Of a DNA stretch of 42,042 nucleotides, positions 1-6,595 are shown piece after piece. The stretch's first letter is position 1. The number at the start of each line of letters is the position of its first letter. The position numbers and the translations under genes were made by a program. The stretch covers positions 1 through 42,042 of the forward strand of contig JAHLLJ010000018.1 in assembly GCA_020444205.1 (NCBI GenBank). Direction: 5' to 3'. The notes under the pieces are model-generated. The model was not told the DNA's origin, searched no databases, and saw only the letters and a program-made list of their open reading frames with translations. The stretch is from Deltaproteobacteria bacterium (GTDB taxonomy: Bacteria; Desulfobacterota; Desulfarculia; Desulfarculales; Desulfarculaceae).

Positions 1-151
1 GGTTGGCCCAGGCGGTGGGGTCCTGGGTGTAGGCCTCGGCCTTTACCCCGCCCACTCGCGCGGCCAAGCCGCGCACCAGGGGCACAAAGGCCGGCCGCTC
101 CAGGGGCTCGCCCCTCAGGAAGCAGGAAAACAGCTCCCGCCCGCTGGCCAT
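1..151 (-). CDS. Uroporphyrinogen decarboxylase-like protein, N-terminal fragment (cut by window edge)
   Basis: The N-terminal 50 residues of a protein that runs off the left edge. The ATG is at 151-149, two bases after the stop of the upstream small-subunit gene, so it belongs to the same minus-strand operon. The start (MASGRELFSCFLRGEPLERP, then FVPL and a short AARVGG stretch) resembles the opening of uroporphyrinogen decarboxylase/MtaA-CmuA methyltransferase-like proteins, which begin with a helix followed by an RPP-type loop. In anaerobes these proteins are often corrinoid-linked methyltransferases rather than haem enzymes. The active-site region lies outside the window, so neither activity can be assigned. 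Family assignment rests on 50 residues only. Confidence 0.55.
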   Translation of the reverse strand, partial: MASGRELFSCFLRGEPLERPAFVPLVRGLAARVGGVKAEAYTQDPTAWAN

Positions 152-153
152 GG

Positions 154-483
154 TTAGCTACTATGCCTTTGCTTCAAGGCGTCGATGTCCAGCTCTATGT
201 CGTGGGTGATGGGGTGGCCCGGGGGAAGATACTCGTTTTCGATCATCACCCCGCAGCCGGGGCAGTAGAACTCCAGCAGGCGGCAATAGTTGGGGTCGGG
301 CGTAAAGCTGTAGGCCTGGCCGGTCACCAGAGGCGGGTGCACCGAGGCCATGTCCTTTTCCGCCACCAGGCAGCCCTTCTTGTAGTTCTCCGCCGCCGCG
401 ATCAACTCCTTGCCGCAGCGCTGGCAGCACCACGCCTCCCGGTCGAGGTCAATCTCCAGGTACTCCGTGATCCTCACCTTCAT
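154..483 (-). CDS. Small zinc-motif subunit, acetone/acetophenone carboxylase gamma-like
   Basis: A 109-residue protein with two CxxC pairs, C20/C23 (in WCCQRCGKEL) and C74/C77 (FYCPGCGVMIENEY), then a PPGHPITHDIELD tail. This pattern is typical of the small gamma subunit of acetone carboxylase and the about 15 kDa subunit of acetophenone carboxylase. The frame stays open far upstream, but the start is set at the ATG at 483-481, two bases after the stop of the hydantoinase A gene; the upstream part is a shadow of that gene. It is shorter than acetone carboxylase gamma (about 165 residues) and closer to the acetophenone carboxylase small subunit. It probably binds zinc and assembles with the upstream ATP-dependent subunit. 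The ketone substrate is unknown. Confidence 0.75.
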   Translation of the reverse strand: MKVRITEYLEIDLDREAWCCQRCGKELIAAAENYKKGCLVAEKDMASVHPPLVTGQAYSFTPDPNYCRLLEFYCPGCGVMIENEYLPPGHPITHDIELDIDALKQRHSS

Positions 484-485
484 GA

Positions 486-2519
486 TCAGACCTCCTCCAA
501 CAGAGAGTTGTTGTACTCGTCGATCTTGAGGCCCCAGCCGGTGGGCAGATAGACCGTGGTGTGCTCCGACTCCACCAGGGCCGGGCCTTGGATGGCGTGG
601 CCGTTGCCCAGCAGCTCGCGGTCGTACACCGGCACCGTGGTCCCCTTGCCGCCGTTTTCGGCAAACACCTGGCGATCCCCCTTGATAGCCTGCTTGGCGT
701 CGCCTGGGGCGGGGGGCATCTTGGGGAACTGGTAATGAGCCACCGCTGCCTGGGCCAGCAGGCTTATGGTGTTGACCTTTAAGGGGCTGTCTCCGCTCCA
801 ACCGCCGGAGGCCAACAGGGCCTGGGCTTCGGCCTTCACCGCCTGCATGGCCGCGGCGTCTTGGGCCAGCCCGGCGGGCGCGGCCACCTTGACCTCCGAA
901 TCACCGTCCGCGGGCTGCACCAGAAGCTCCAGGGAGTAGGCGATATCCTCTGGGGCGAAGCCTTCGCCGCGCATGTCGCGCTTGGCCTCCTCGGTCATGG
1001 ACTCCATTGCCGAGGTCATGGCTTCGCCCAGCCCGGCGTCGTCCAGGCCCAGGCCCAAGCGGCGGTAGTAGAGGTGCCCCACGTCCATGCCCAGGGAGGA
1101 GAAGGCCGAGAACACCGCCGAGAAGGGAGTCATGACGATCTTCTTGAGCCCGGCGGCCGAGGCGATATTGCAGATGTGGGCCGGTCCGGCCCCGCCGTAG
1201 ACCACCAGCAGGGGGTCGAAGTCCGGGCCCATGTCCTGCTTGATCTTGGACAGGCCGTCGGCCATGGCCCGGTCGATGTCGCGTTTGATGGCCAGGGCCG
1301 CTTCCTCGGGGCTCACCCCCAAGGGCTCGGCCACCTTTTGGGTCAGCACCTCTTTGGCCTTGGCCGCGTTGAGCTTCATGCTCCCGCCCAGGAAGTAGTC
1401 GGGGTCCAGCAGGCCCAGCACCAGGTCCGCGTCGGTCACCGTGGGCTCGCCGCCGCCCAGGTCGAAACACACCGGGCCGGGTAAGGCGCCGGCGGACTGC
1501 GGGCCCACTTGCAGGCCCTTGCCGTTCACCGAGGCGATGGAGCCTCCTCCCGCGCCCAGGGCCCGGATGGAGAGCATGGGCACATTCACCGGGAAGCCCT
1601 CCACGTCGGGTTGCAGGGTGTAGCTGGGTTGGCCGCCCCGCACATAGCCCAGGTCAAAGGAGGTGCCCCCCATGTCGGCCGAGATCAAGTCTTCGGCCCC
1701 GTAGAGCTTGCCGATCATGCGCGCGCCCAGCAGGCCCGCCGCCGGGCCGGAGTTGTAGGTGTTGATGGCCCTGGTTTTGGCCACCCGAGCCACGGCCCCG
1801 TTGTTGTGAACGATGAACAGGTTCTTGCCGTAGAGCCGCTGGCGCAGCTCTTCGCCCGCCTTGTAGAGCAGGCGCACCAGCTTGGCGTGGATGTAGGCGT
1901 TGAGCACTGCCGCGTTGATGCGCTGGGCCTCGCCGCCGCGCTGGGAGATATCCGAGGAGAGGAACACCGGCACCGAGCCCAGAAAATCCCGGGGATATAG
2001 CTCTTTGATGAAGCCCCGGGCCAGGCGCTCGTTGGCGGGGTTGCGGTCCGAGCCCTGCAGGGCCAGCACCAGGCAGCGGGCCCCGGCGTCGATCAATTCC
2101 TGGGCCATGGCCAGGGCCTCCTCGGCCTCGGGCTGGGAGAGCACCTGGCCGTCCGGACCGATCTCGCCGCTTATCTCGCGCACCATGTCCTGGGGCACCA
2201 GGGGAGTCTTGCCGTCCTGCTCCTGGCTGGGGGCCAGGCCGACGTGCCCCTTGCTGACCAGCAGGCCCACCTTGGCCCCGTCGCGCTGGATGATGGTGTT
2301 GGTGCCGATGGTGTTGGAAAAGCGGATCACCTCGGTCTGATACAGCAGGTCCTCCACCGGCAGCTCGAAACAACCGGCTCCGGCCTCTATGCATTTCAAG
2401 AAGCACTCGGTCAGATCGTGTGGCGTGGTAGGCACCTTTACCGATGCTGATTTTTCGCCTGACAGGAAAAACCCGTCGGTGAATGTGCCTCCAGTGTCGA
2501 TATCTATGCTGAAGCTCAT
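486..2519 (-). CDS. Hydantoinase A/oxoprolinase family subunit, acetophenone/acetone carboxylase-type
   Basis: A 677-residue protein of the hydantoinase A family, the ATP-dependent ASKHA-fold subunit that phosphorylates carbonyl or lactam substrates in acetone carboxylase, acetophenone carboxylase and oxoprolinase. Phosphate-loop motifs are visible: DIDTGGTFTDGFF at the N-terminus, ADMGGTSFDLGYV mid-protein and VVYGGAGPAHI in the C-terminal half. Domain order is Hydant_A_N (about 4-190), hydantoinase A core (about 210-490) and a C-terminal domain. The ATG has a GGAGG ribosome site eight bases upstream. It lies 46 bases after tetR and two bases before the gamma-like gene. The matching hydantoinase B subunit is not in the window and may lie beyond the left edge. 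A ketone or enol-carboxylating role is inferred from the gamma-like partner; hydantoin or oxoproline hydrolysis is less likely. Confidence 0.85.
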   Translation of the reverse strand: MSFSIDIDTGGTFTDGFFLSGEKSASVKVPTTPHDLTECFLKCIEAGAGCFELPVEDLLYQTEVIRFSNTIGTNTIIQRDGAKVGLLVSKGHVGLAPSQEQDGKTPLVPQDMVREISGEIGPDGQVLSQPEAEEALAMAQELIDAGARCLVLALQGSDRNPANERLARGFIKELYPRDFLGSVPVFLSSDISQRGGEAQRINAAVLNAYIHAKLVRLLYKAGEELRQRLYGKNLFIVHNNGAVARVAKTRAINTYNSGPAAGLLGARMIGKLYGAEDLISADMGGTSFDLGYVRGGQPSYTLQPDVEGFPVNVPMLSIRALGAGGGSIASVNGKGLQVGPQSAGALPGPVCFDLGGGEPTVTDADLVLGLLDPDYFLGGSMKLNAAKAKEVLTQKVAEPLGVSPEEAALAIKRDIDRAMADGLSKIKQDMGPDFDPLLVVYGGAGPAHICNIASAAGLKKIVMTPFSAVFSAFSSLGMDVGHLYYRRLGLGLDDAGLGEAMTSAMESMTEEAKRDMRGEGFAPEDIAYSLELLVQPADGDSEVKVAAPAGLAQDAAAMQAVKAEAQALLASGGWSGDSPLKVNTISLLAQAAVAHYQFPKMPPAPGDAKQAIKGDRQVFAENGGKGTTVPVYDRELLGNGHAIQGPALVESEHTTVYLPTGWGLKIDEYNNSLLEEV

Positions 2520-2565
2520 TGCCGTACCCTCCCTGTCGACTTAAACCCTTTTAATTTTTGGCTGT

Positions 2566-3153
2566 TTAAGTCTCCCGCACCGGTGTGATGCCGTGCAGGA
2601 TGAACTCTATTACTTCCTGGGTTGTCTCCTCGAAGCTCATTTGCCCCTCGGGCCGGTACCAGCGCAGGTGCCAGTTGATCACGCCCAAAATATTGAAGGC
2701 GGTGATGGTGGGGCTTTTGAAATTGACCTCGCCCGCTTTTTGCAGCGCCACGAGGTGCTCGCGGTAAAGGTCCAGGATTTCGCGTTGATAGGTAAGATTG
2801 GCCCGGTATCCCTCGGGCGAAAGGTGTTCCTCGTCCAGGAAAAAGATCTTGGCCTCTTTTCTCAGGCCGCGCGCAAGCTGCAGATGAGTCTGGACCAATT
2901 TTTTGAACCGCTCTATGGGGGTTCCCGGCTGGTTGCTGGCCTCTTGCAGCTCGCGGAGCAAGCGCGCCGATGCGGTTTTCAGGATGGCCAGCAGTAGGCC
3001 TTCCTTGTTGCCGAAGTGATGGTAAATATTGGAAATACTTAATCCGGTGGCCTTGGCGATGTCTCTGATGGAGGTGCCCACGAAGCCGTGCTCGGCAAAG
3101 AGTTCCAGGGCATTTAGGGCGAGCTTGTCTTTACCGCTGTTAGGTTCAGCCAT
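2566..3153 (-). CDS. TetR/AcrR family transcriptional regulator
   Basis: A 195-residue TetR-type repressor. The N-terminal helix-turn-helix is clear at residues 27-50 (TSIRDIAKATGLSISNIYHH, then FGNKEGL), followed by an all-helical ligand-binding domain resembling those of regulators of CoA-thioester or lipid catabolism. The ATG has GGGGAG five bases upstream. It is the first gene of the operon, 46 bases before the hydantoinase A gene, and probably represses its own operon through the near-palindromic boxes at 3266-3320. The ligand is unknown; a ketone, acyl-CoA or aromatic intermediate is plausible from the neighbours. Confidence 0.9.
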   Translation of the reverse strand: MAEPNSGKDKLALNALELFAEHGFVGTSIRDIAKATGLSISNIYHHFGNKEGLLLAILKTASARLLRELQEASNQPGTPIERFKKLVQTHLQLARGLRKEAKIFFLDEEHLSPEGYRANLTYQREILDLYREHLVALQKAGEVNFKSPTITAFNILGVINWHLRWYRPEGQMSFEETTQEVIEFILHGITPVRET

Positions 3154-3265
3154 ATGGTCTCCCCGTATTTGGTGGATGGCGGCTCACTGAATCCGGTTGT
3201 CTCCCGGAAGCCTGGCCCGCCATCGACATTGTTGTGGAAACTAAGGTGCGAAGGGGTAACTGCTT

Positions 3266-3320
3266 TAGATCGATCGATTGATCTAGTGTGACAAAAATGC
3301 TAACCGAACGATCGATCTAG
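3266..3320. promoter_or_regulatory. Probable TetR operator pair and promoter of the tetR operon
   Basis: Box 1 (3266-3285) reads TAGATCGATCGATTGATCTA and matches its own reverse complement at 18 of 20 positions. Box 2 (about 3304-3320) carries the same half-site in the opposite orientation, ACGATCGATCTAG. They are 100-170 bases upstream of tetR. A possible minus-strand -35 (TTGTCA, just above box 1) would place box 1 across the spacer and -10 region, a normal layout for a repressor. The palindromes are seen directly; binding by this TetR is inferred. Confidence 0.6.
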
Positions 3321-3494
3321 AGTCAAGGGGAAATCTTGCCCGAACGCCTCTCAGGCCCAAAAACCTTTCTTCACAAATCGGGATTGTGCTACAACCATCT
3401 TTTATTATTAATTAAAACATGGTGAGCTCTGGGATGGGCTGGAGGTTGGCCCCGTTGATTTGGAATGATGAGGGCGAAAAACAGGTTGTTCCGC

Positions 3495-3538
3495 AAAAAA
3501 GGCATGGACCCGTCCGGACTGGACGAGCCCATGCCTTT
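3495..3538 (-). terminator. Rho-independent terminator of the DUF35 gene
   Basis: AAAGGCATGG pairs with CCATGCCTTT across an inner GTCC/GGAC hairpin, and a T-run follows on the minus strand. It begins about 28 bases after the DUF35 stop. Confidence 0.8.
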
Positions 3539-3565
3539 GTGGAGATGCATTGGGCTGGTTATGGG

Positions 3566-3970
3566 CTATAGCGGCCGGAACTTGGGCAGGCTACACTCCT
3601 GGGTAATATCGTCCCACTCCACCCGCACGGGCATGTCGCAAGCCAGGGAATCGGGGGAACAACCCACGATGTTGGTCAACAGCATGGGGCCTTCGTCCAG
3701 TTTCACCACACCCACCACATAAGGCAGCTTGTCCTTGAAGGCCGGGTGAAAAGGTTGGTGGTACACGGCAAAGGTGTAGATGCTTCCCCGGCCCGAGGCC
3801 TCGATCCACTTGGTCTGCTGGGAGTGGCACTGGGGACAGAGGATGCTGGGGGGCCAGCGCACCTCACCGCAGGCGACGCACTGCTGGAACTTGAGTTGAT
3901 GCTCGCGGCAACCTTCCCAAAACGGCTTGCTGTCCGCGTCCGGCATGGGAACTATTTTTTCAACCGTCAT
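3566..3970 (-). CDS. DUF35/OB-fold zinc-ribbon protein, thiolase or aldolase partner
   Basis: A 134-residue protein with a rubredoxin-like zinc ribbon, C31/C34 and C45/C48 (CVACG, then LCPQC), followed by an OB-fold from about residue 55 containing GSIYTFAVYH and PYVVGVVKLDEGP. This is the DUF35 architecture found beside thiolase-like proteins, for example BbsA with BbsB in benzylsuccinate degradation and the ChsH2 DUF35 domain with the Ltp2 aldolase in steroid degradation. Here the thiolase-like gene is on the same strand immediately upstream, so a two-subunit CoA-thioester lyase is likely. The ATG follows a GGGGG run. The two genes, normally adjacent, are separated by about 355 bases of repeat sequence. 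Confidence 0.85.
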   Translation of the reverse strand: MTVEKIVPMPDADSKPFWEGCREHQLKFQQCVACGEVRWPPSILCPQCHSQQTKWIEASGRGSIYTFAVYHQPFHPAFKDKLPYVVGVVKLDEGPMLLTNIVGCSPDSLACDMPVRVEWDDITQECSLPKFRPL

Positions 3971-3984
3971 GGTTTGCCCCCATA

Positions 3985-4300
3985 TTTCATGAAAGTCGAG
4001 TGTCCGGCTGCGCCAAGCAGCGTGCCGCTGCGGTCATAGCGGTCAGCGCAACTGACTGATTGGCCCAACCCACCTTGCCCGCATCGAATCTCTCTGGTAG
4101 CCCAAGCCTTGAGCCCGGCATGCGGCGTTGCCGCCTGTGCTCGGGCCTCGACGTAGCTATGGCTACGCCATCAACCCTCGCTTGCCGGACGCCTTGTCTG
4201 CCGCTGGTTGACTGTGCCGGTGATTGGCACAAACTGCAGCTTGATGATGTAAACACTTTTTTCATAACGGCCCCATAGATAATGATCCGTTGCTGATAAC
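3985..4300 (-). repeat. Mosaic intergenic repeat, copy 1
   Basis: Read on the minus strand, this non-coding stretch shares ordered blocks with 31225-31515: a head ATGGGGCCGTTATGAAAAAA (complement 4257-4276), an ACCGG-ACAG block, CAAGGCTTGGGCTACC (about 4096-4111) and AGCGGCACGCTG (4018-4029). A module of about 78 bases with a GTAGCCATAGCTAC hairpin lies between head and middle block here, whereas copy 2 has the related module at its far end. No protein is supported; open frames across it are chance. It sits between two genes that are normally adjacent. This entry also accounts for the 3971-4325 gap. Confidence 0.7.
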
Positions 4301-4305
4301 CACCC

Positions 4306-4327
4306 AACCCTCATAAAAATGAGGGTT
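4306..4327 (-). terminator. Hairpin at the stop of the thiolase-like gene
   Basis: A perfect nine-base-pair stem, AACCCTCAT/ATGAGGGTT, with a four-base loop overlaps the thiolase stop codon. There is no following T-run, so termination is uncertain. It also marks the edge of the mosaic repeat. Confidence 0.45.
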
Positions 4328-5489
4328 AGCCCCTCCTGAAGATCAAGCAGGCGTGGGATTGCAGGGTCCCGCCGTTGTCGCTGCACAGGATAATTTCCGG
4401 CTCCTTGGTTTGGGTCTTGGGGCCGAGCTGCCTCTCGCCGCACCGCCCCATGAGCTGCATCACTGCCTCGGATATGGGGGTGAGGCCCATGTAATAGGCC
4501 TCGGAGAGCTGGCCGCCGGAGGTGTTCACCGGCATGCGACCTCCAGGCTCGATGGTTCCGCCCTGGAGCCAGTCCTCCCCCTCGCCGTACTCAAAGAAGC
4601 CATAGTCCTGCAGGGTGACCTCCACGGTGTAGGTGAAGCAGTCATAGATCTGGCAGGCGTCGATGTCCTTGAGGCCGATGCCGGCCATCTCCAAGGCCGC
4701 CTTGCCCGCCTTTTTGGCGCCGGTGGGCCCGGCGGTGTATTGGGCCTGGGCTATTTCATTGGATGGGTTGTGCAGGCCCAGGCCCATGAGCAGCACAGGC
4801 GGGCGCTTGAGGTCCTTGGCTCTTTCGGCGGTGGTGACGATTATGGCTCGTCCCCCGTCGTTGATTTGGCAGTTGTCGAAAAGCCGGAAGGGCTCCACCA
4901 CCAGGGGCGCACCAAAATAGTCTTCCTCGTTCATGGGCTTGTCATGCATGATCGCCGCGGGGTTGAGGTTGGCCCACTTCCTTTGGCCCATGGCGATGTG
5001 CTTCCAGGTCTCCGGGCCGCGGGAAAACTCGTGCATGCCCCTCCTGGCGGCCAAAGCATAACGGCCCACCGCCCCAAAGTGCCCGAAGGCGGCTTCATTG
5101 GCCCTGGTGTTGAAAAGCAGCTGGCGCATGCCTCCACCCCACAGGCCGCTGTGCCCATAGGAGATGACCACGTAGTTGCAGATCCCTGCGTCGAGCACGC
5201 CAACTGCGTGCTGTAGATGGGCCCTGCTTCAGTTGGCGTCTTGGCTGATGTAGGTTGGGGTCATGCCTAGATGCTGGGCCAGCAGCTGCGGGGTCAGGTC
5301 CGGTTCGCCAGGGCAGGGAGGAAAGTGGCGATAGGCTATCAGCCCGTCGATATCCTCCTTTTTAAGCCCCGCGTCAGCTATGGCATTGGCAACCGCCTCC
5401 AAATGAAAGCTCAGCGAGGTGCGGTCCGCTACCTTGCCCTGAGGGGTGTAACCCACGCCCACAACCGCGTACTTGTCTTTCAAGCTCAT
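4326..5489 (-). CDS. Thiolase-like (SCP-x/lipid-transfer) protein interrupted by one in-frame UGA
   Basis: Reading through a single TGA at 5231-5229 gives a 387-residue product, a normal length for SCP-x/lipid-transfer thiolase-like proteins. Residues 1-86 and 88-387 are in the same frame, and both parts look like the family: N-terminal YAVVGVGYTPQGK, mid-protein VEPFRLFDNCQINDGGRA, then QIYDCFTYTVEV (about 280-291), EYGEGEDW and NTSGGQLSEAYYMG (about 322-335). The usual thiolase C-terminal GHP is missing, as in aldolase-type members such as Ltp2. The UGA is residue 87, in the loop/helix that carries the nucleophilic Cys in true thiolases; my by-eye alignment puts it two residues past that Cys. 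The ATG has TTGGAG eight bases upstream. Options are selenocysteine recoding, a nonsense mutation or a sequencing error. The DUF35 gene downstream is its expected partner. Confidence 0.75.
5194..5231 (-). promoter_or_regulatory. In-frame UGA with SECIS-like hairpin
   Basis: On the minus strand the UGA (5231-5229) is followed after 16 bases by a perfect seven-base-pair stem AGCACGC/GCGTGCT with the five-base loop AGTTG (5212-5194). The loop begins 23 bases after the UGA and has G at its second position, within the published range for bacterial SECIS elements. A second inverted repeat, ACGCCAACTG/CAGTTGGCGT, overlaps the UGA and could instead reflect a template-switch mutation. The structure is seen; the function is unproven. 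Confidence 0.4.
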
Positions 5490-5567
5490 GAAAAATACTC
5501 CAACCGCGTGGATAGAAGTCAGCTTTGTTAGCTGAACGATTCTATCATCATCGATGGGGCATTAATA

Positions 5568-5591
5568 GAAAACGCGCCTGGGCAGGGCGCG
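5568..5591 (-). terminator. Probable terminator of the 5621-6055 gene
   Basis: CGCGCC/GGCGCG stem with a TTTTC tract on the minus-strand side, about 30 bases after the stop. Confidence 0.5.
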
Positions 5592-5620
5592 CTCGGCGGC
5601 CGGAGAGCAGGATAGGGGGC

Positions 5621-6055
5621 CTAAAGAGAGGTCAGCCCGCTCAATGCCTGGGGCTGGGGGGCATCGCAGCCCTGGGCTAGTTCTGGCGACTTCTCCAGGC
5701 CCCGGACCCACATGGCCACGAACTCCTCGAGGGAGGCGATAAAGTCCGGGTCGTGCTCAGTGCGGTTAATGGTGCAGTGCACCACCACCTTTTCGGAATC
5801 GGGCGCAAAGCCGGTGGTCACGGTCCAGGCCAGAGAGTTGGGGCAGGTGGGCATGGTAAAGCGCACCCCGCCGTTGATGTTTTCCTTGCGCAGGGCAAAG
5901 TGGCCCCACATGCTATAAACCTCGCCCTCGAGCTCGCTCACCGCCTTTACCAGGGAGCTGATGCCCTCGCAGAACTCGGGCAAGCGATCCAGGCGCAGGC
6001 ACTCTTGCAGTCGTTGCTCATTGGTGCGTATGTCGGCCAGGCCGAAAAATTCCAT
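5621..6055 (-). CDS. Hypothetical protein, 144 residues
   Basis: I do not recognise this family. The product has no signal peptide or membrane segment and looks like a small alpha/beta cytosolic protein, with a helical N-terminal third (LQECLRLDRLPEFCEGI), a central strand-rich part (WTVTTGFAPDSEKVVVHCTI) and an amphipathic C-terminal helix (FIASLEEFVAMWVRGLEKSP). The ATG has CGGAGC six bases upstream, and the G+C-rich coding bias supports a real gene. It is flanked upstream by an HD-GYP remnant and followed by a probable terminator, so it appears to be transcribed alone or with the 64-residue ORF upstream. Confidence 0.65.
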   Translation of the reverse strand: MEFFGLADIRTNEQRLQECLRLDRLPEFCEGISSLVKAVSELEGEVYSMWGHFALRKENINGGVRFTMPTCPNSLAWTVTTGFAPDSEKVVVHCTINRTEHDPDFIASLEEFVAMWVRGLEKSPELAQGCDAPQPQALSGLTSL

Positions 6056-6135
6056 GAATGCTCCGTGCTTTTCCAGTTGATGCTTGTATGAATTATACCG
6101 AAACCATAGCTGGTAGCCAGGGTATGGGGGTCCGG

Positions 6136-6273
6136 TTGAAAGGCGACAAACCCGGGCAAGGGCGCAAAGGCGTCGGCAATGTCCGGGTCAAAGTGAGAGC
6201 CGCGCCCATGGGTGATGATCCGGACCGCCTTTTCATGGGAAAAGGCCGGTTGCATCAAAGCCTGTGGGTCGAA
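6136..6273 (-). pseudogene. Remnant of an HD-GYP domain C-terminus
   Basis: The minus-strand frame encodes PAFSHEKAVRII followed by GRGSHFDPDIADAF, the hallmark end of HD-GYP cyclic-di-GMP phosphodiesterases (normally preceded by a DVFDALTS.R.YK segment). Only the last 40 or so residues are present: the catalytic HD and GYP motifs are absent, no plausible full-length start exists, and the frame runs into the start of the downstream gene. It lies in frame behind the 64-residue ORF, separated by a TGA. It is best read as a decayed fragment. Confidence 0.65.
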
Positions 6274-6468
6274 TCACTCCATGTTCACCGCGTCCTTGAT
6301 CCGCTTTACATGGCCCCGGCCCAGCCCCTTTACCTCACAGCCCAGCTCGAAGTAGCGGCGTATCTTTTCGTCGTCCAGCAAGGCAAAGCAATCGATGATT
6401 GCCATGGGCCCGCCGCAGGCTTCCACCAGCCAATCCGGGTCCAGTTCCAGGTACTGGCGATGGCGCAC
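6274..6468 (-). CDS. Hypothetical small protein, 64 residues
   Basis: A GTG start with AGGAG four to five bases upstream gives a 64-residue acidic/basic soluble peptide (MRHRQYLELDPDWLVEACGG at the start, GCEVKGLGRGHVKRIKDAV near the end). No family recognised. The ribosome site and coding composition argue for a real small gene. Because the HD-GYP remnant continues in the same frame after its TGA, it could instead be the surviving front of a larger broken gene. Confidence 0.4.
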   Translation of the reverse strand: MRHRQYLELDPDWLVEACGGPMAIIDCFALLDDEKIRRYFELGCEVKGLGRGHVKRIKDAVNME

Positions 6469-6484
6469 GCAGCTCCTAATGAGC

Positions 6485-6513
6485 TTGTTTCAACTCCAGT
6501 CGTGGCCTATTAT
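6485..6513 (+). promoter_or_regulatory. Sigma-70-like promoter of the PAS-GGDEF gene
   Basis: TTGTTT (6485-6490) and TATTAT (6508-6513) with a 17-base spacer, followed by an A/T run. It lies about 80 bases upstream of the cyclase start and points towards it. Confidence 0.5.
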
Positions 6514-6595
6514 AAAAAATAATTTGGTACGTATGCCCCAAATTTAGTCTTAAACATCTTATCGGTGAGCTGCCCCACATCCGCAATGTGGAAAT

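Larger units (their letters stand above)
3154..3565. other. Intergenic region between tetR and the DUF35 gene
   Basis: Holds the TetR boxes near the tetR end and the DUF35 terminator near the other end. The AT-rich stretch in between (about 3340-3480) contains no convincing gene. Confidence 0.7.

Noticed and set aside
5195-5231. Two compensating frameshifts in the thiolase-like gene instead of a single UGA
   Set aside because: The alternative frame gives TEAGPIYSTQLAC, which needs two precise indels, while the direct frame keeps a plausible amphipathic helix (LQHAVGVLDAG) and the correct total length. Not fully excluded.
6274-6276. A second in-frame UGA, between the 64-residue ORF and the HD-GYP remnant, also followed by a stable hairpin (GCCTTTTC/GAAAAGGC), as another selenocysteine site
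   Set aside because: The loop is CCAT without G at the first two positions, the UGA-to-loop distance is at the upper limit, and the downstream part is an incomplete domain lacking catalytic motifs. It fits decay better, and it shows that such hairpins can arise by chance.
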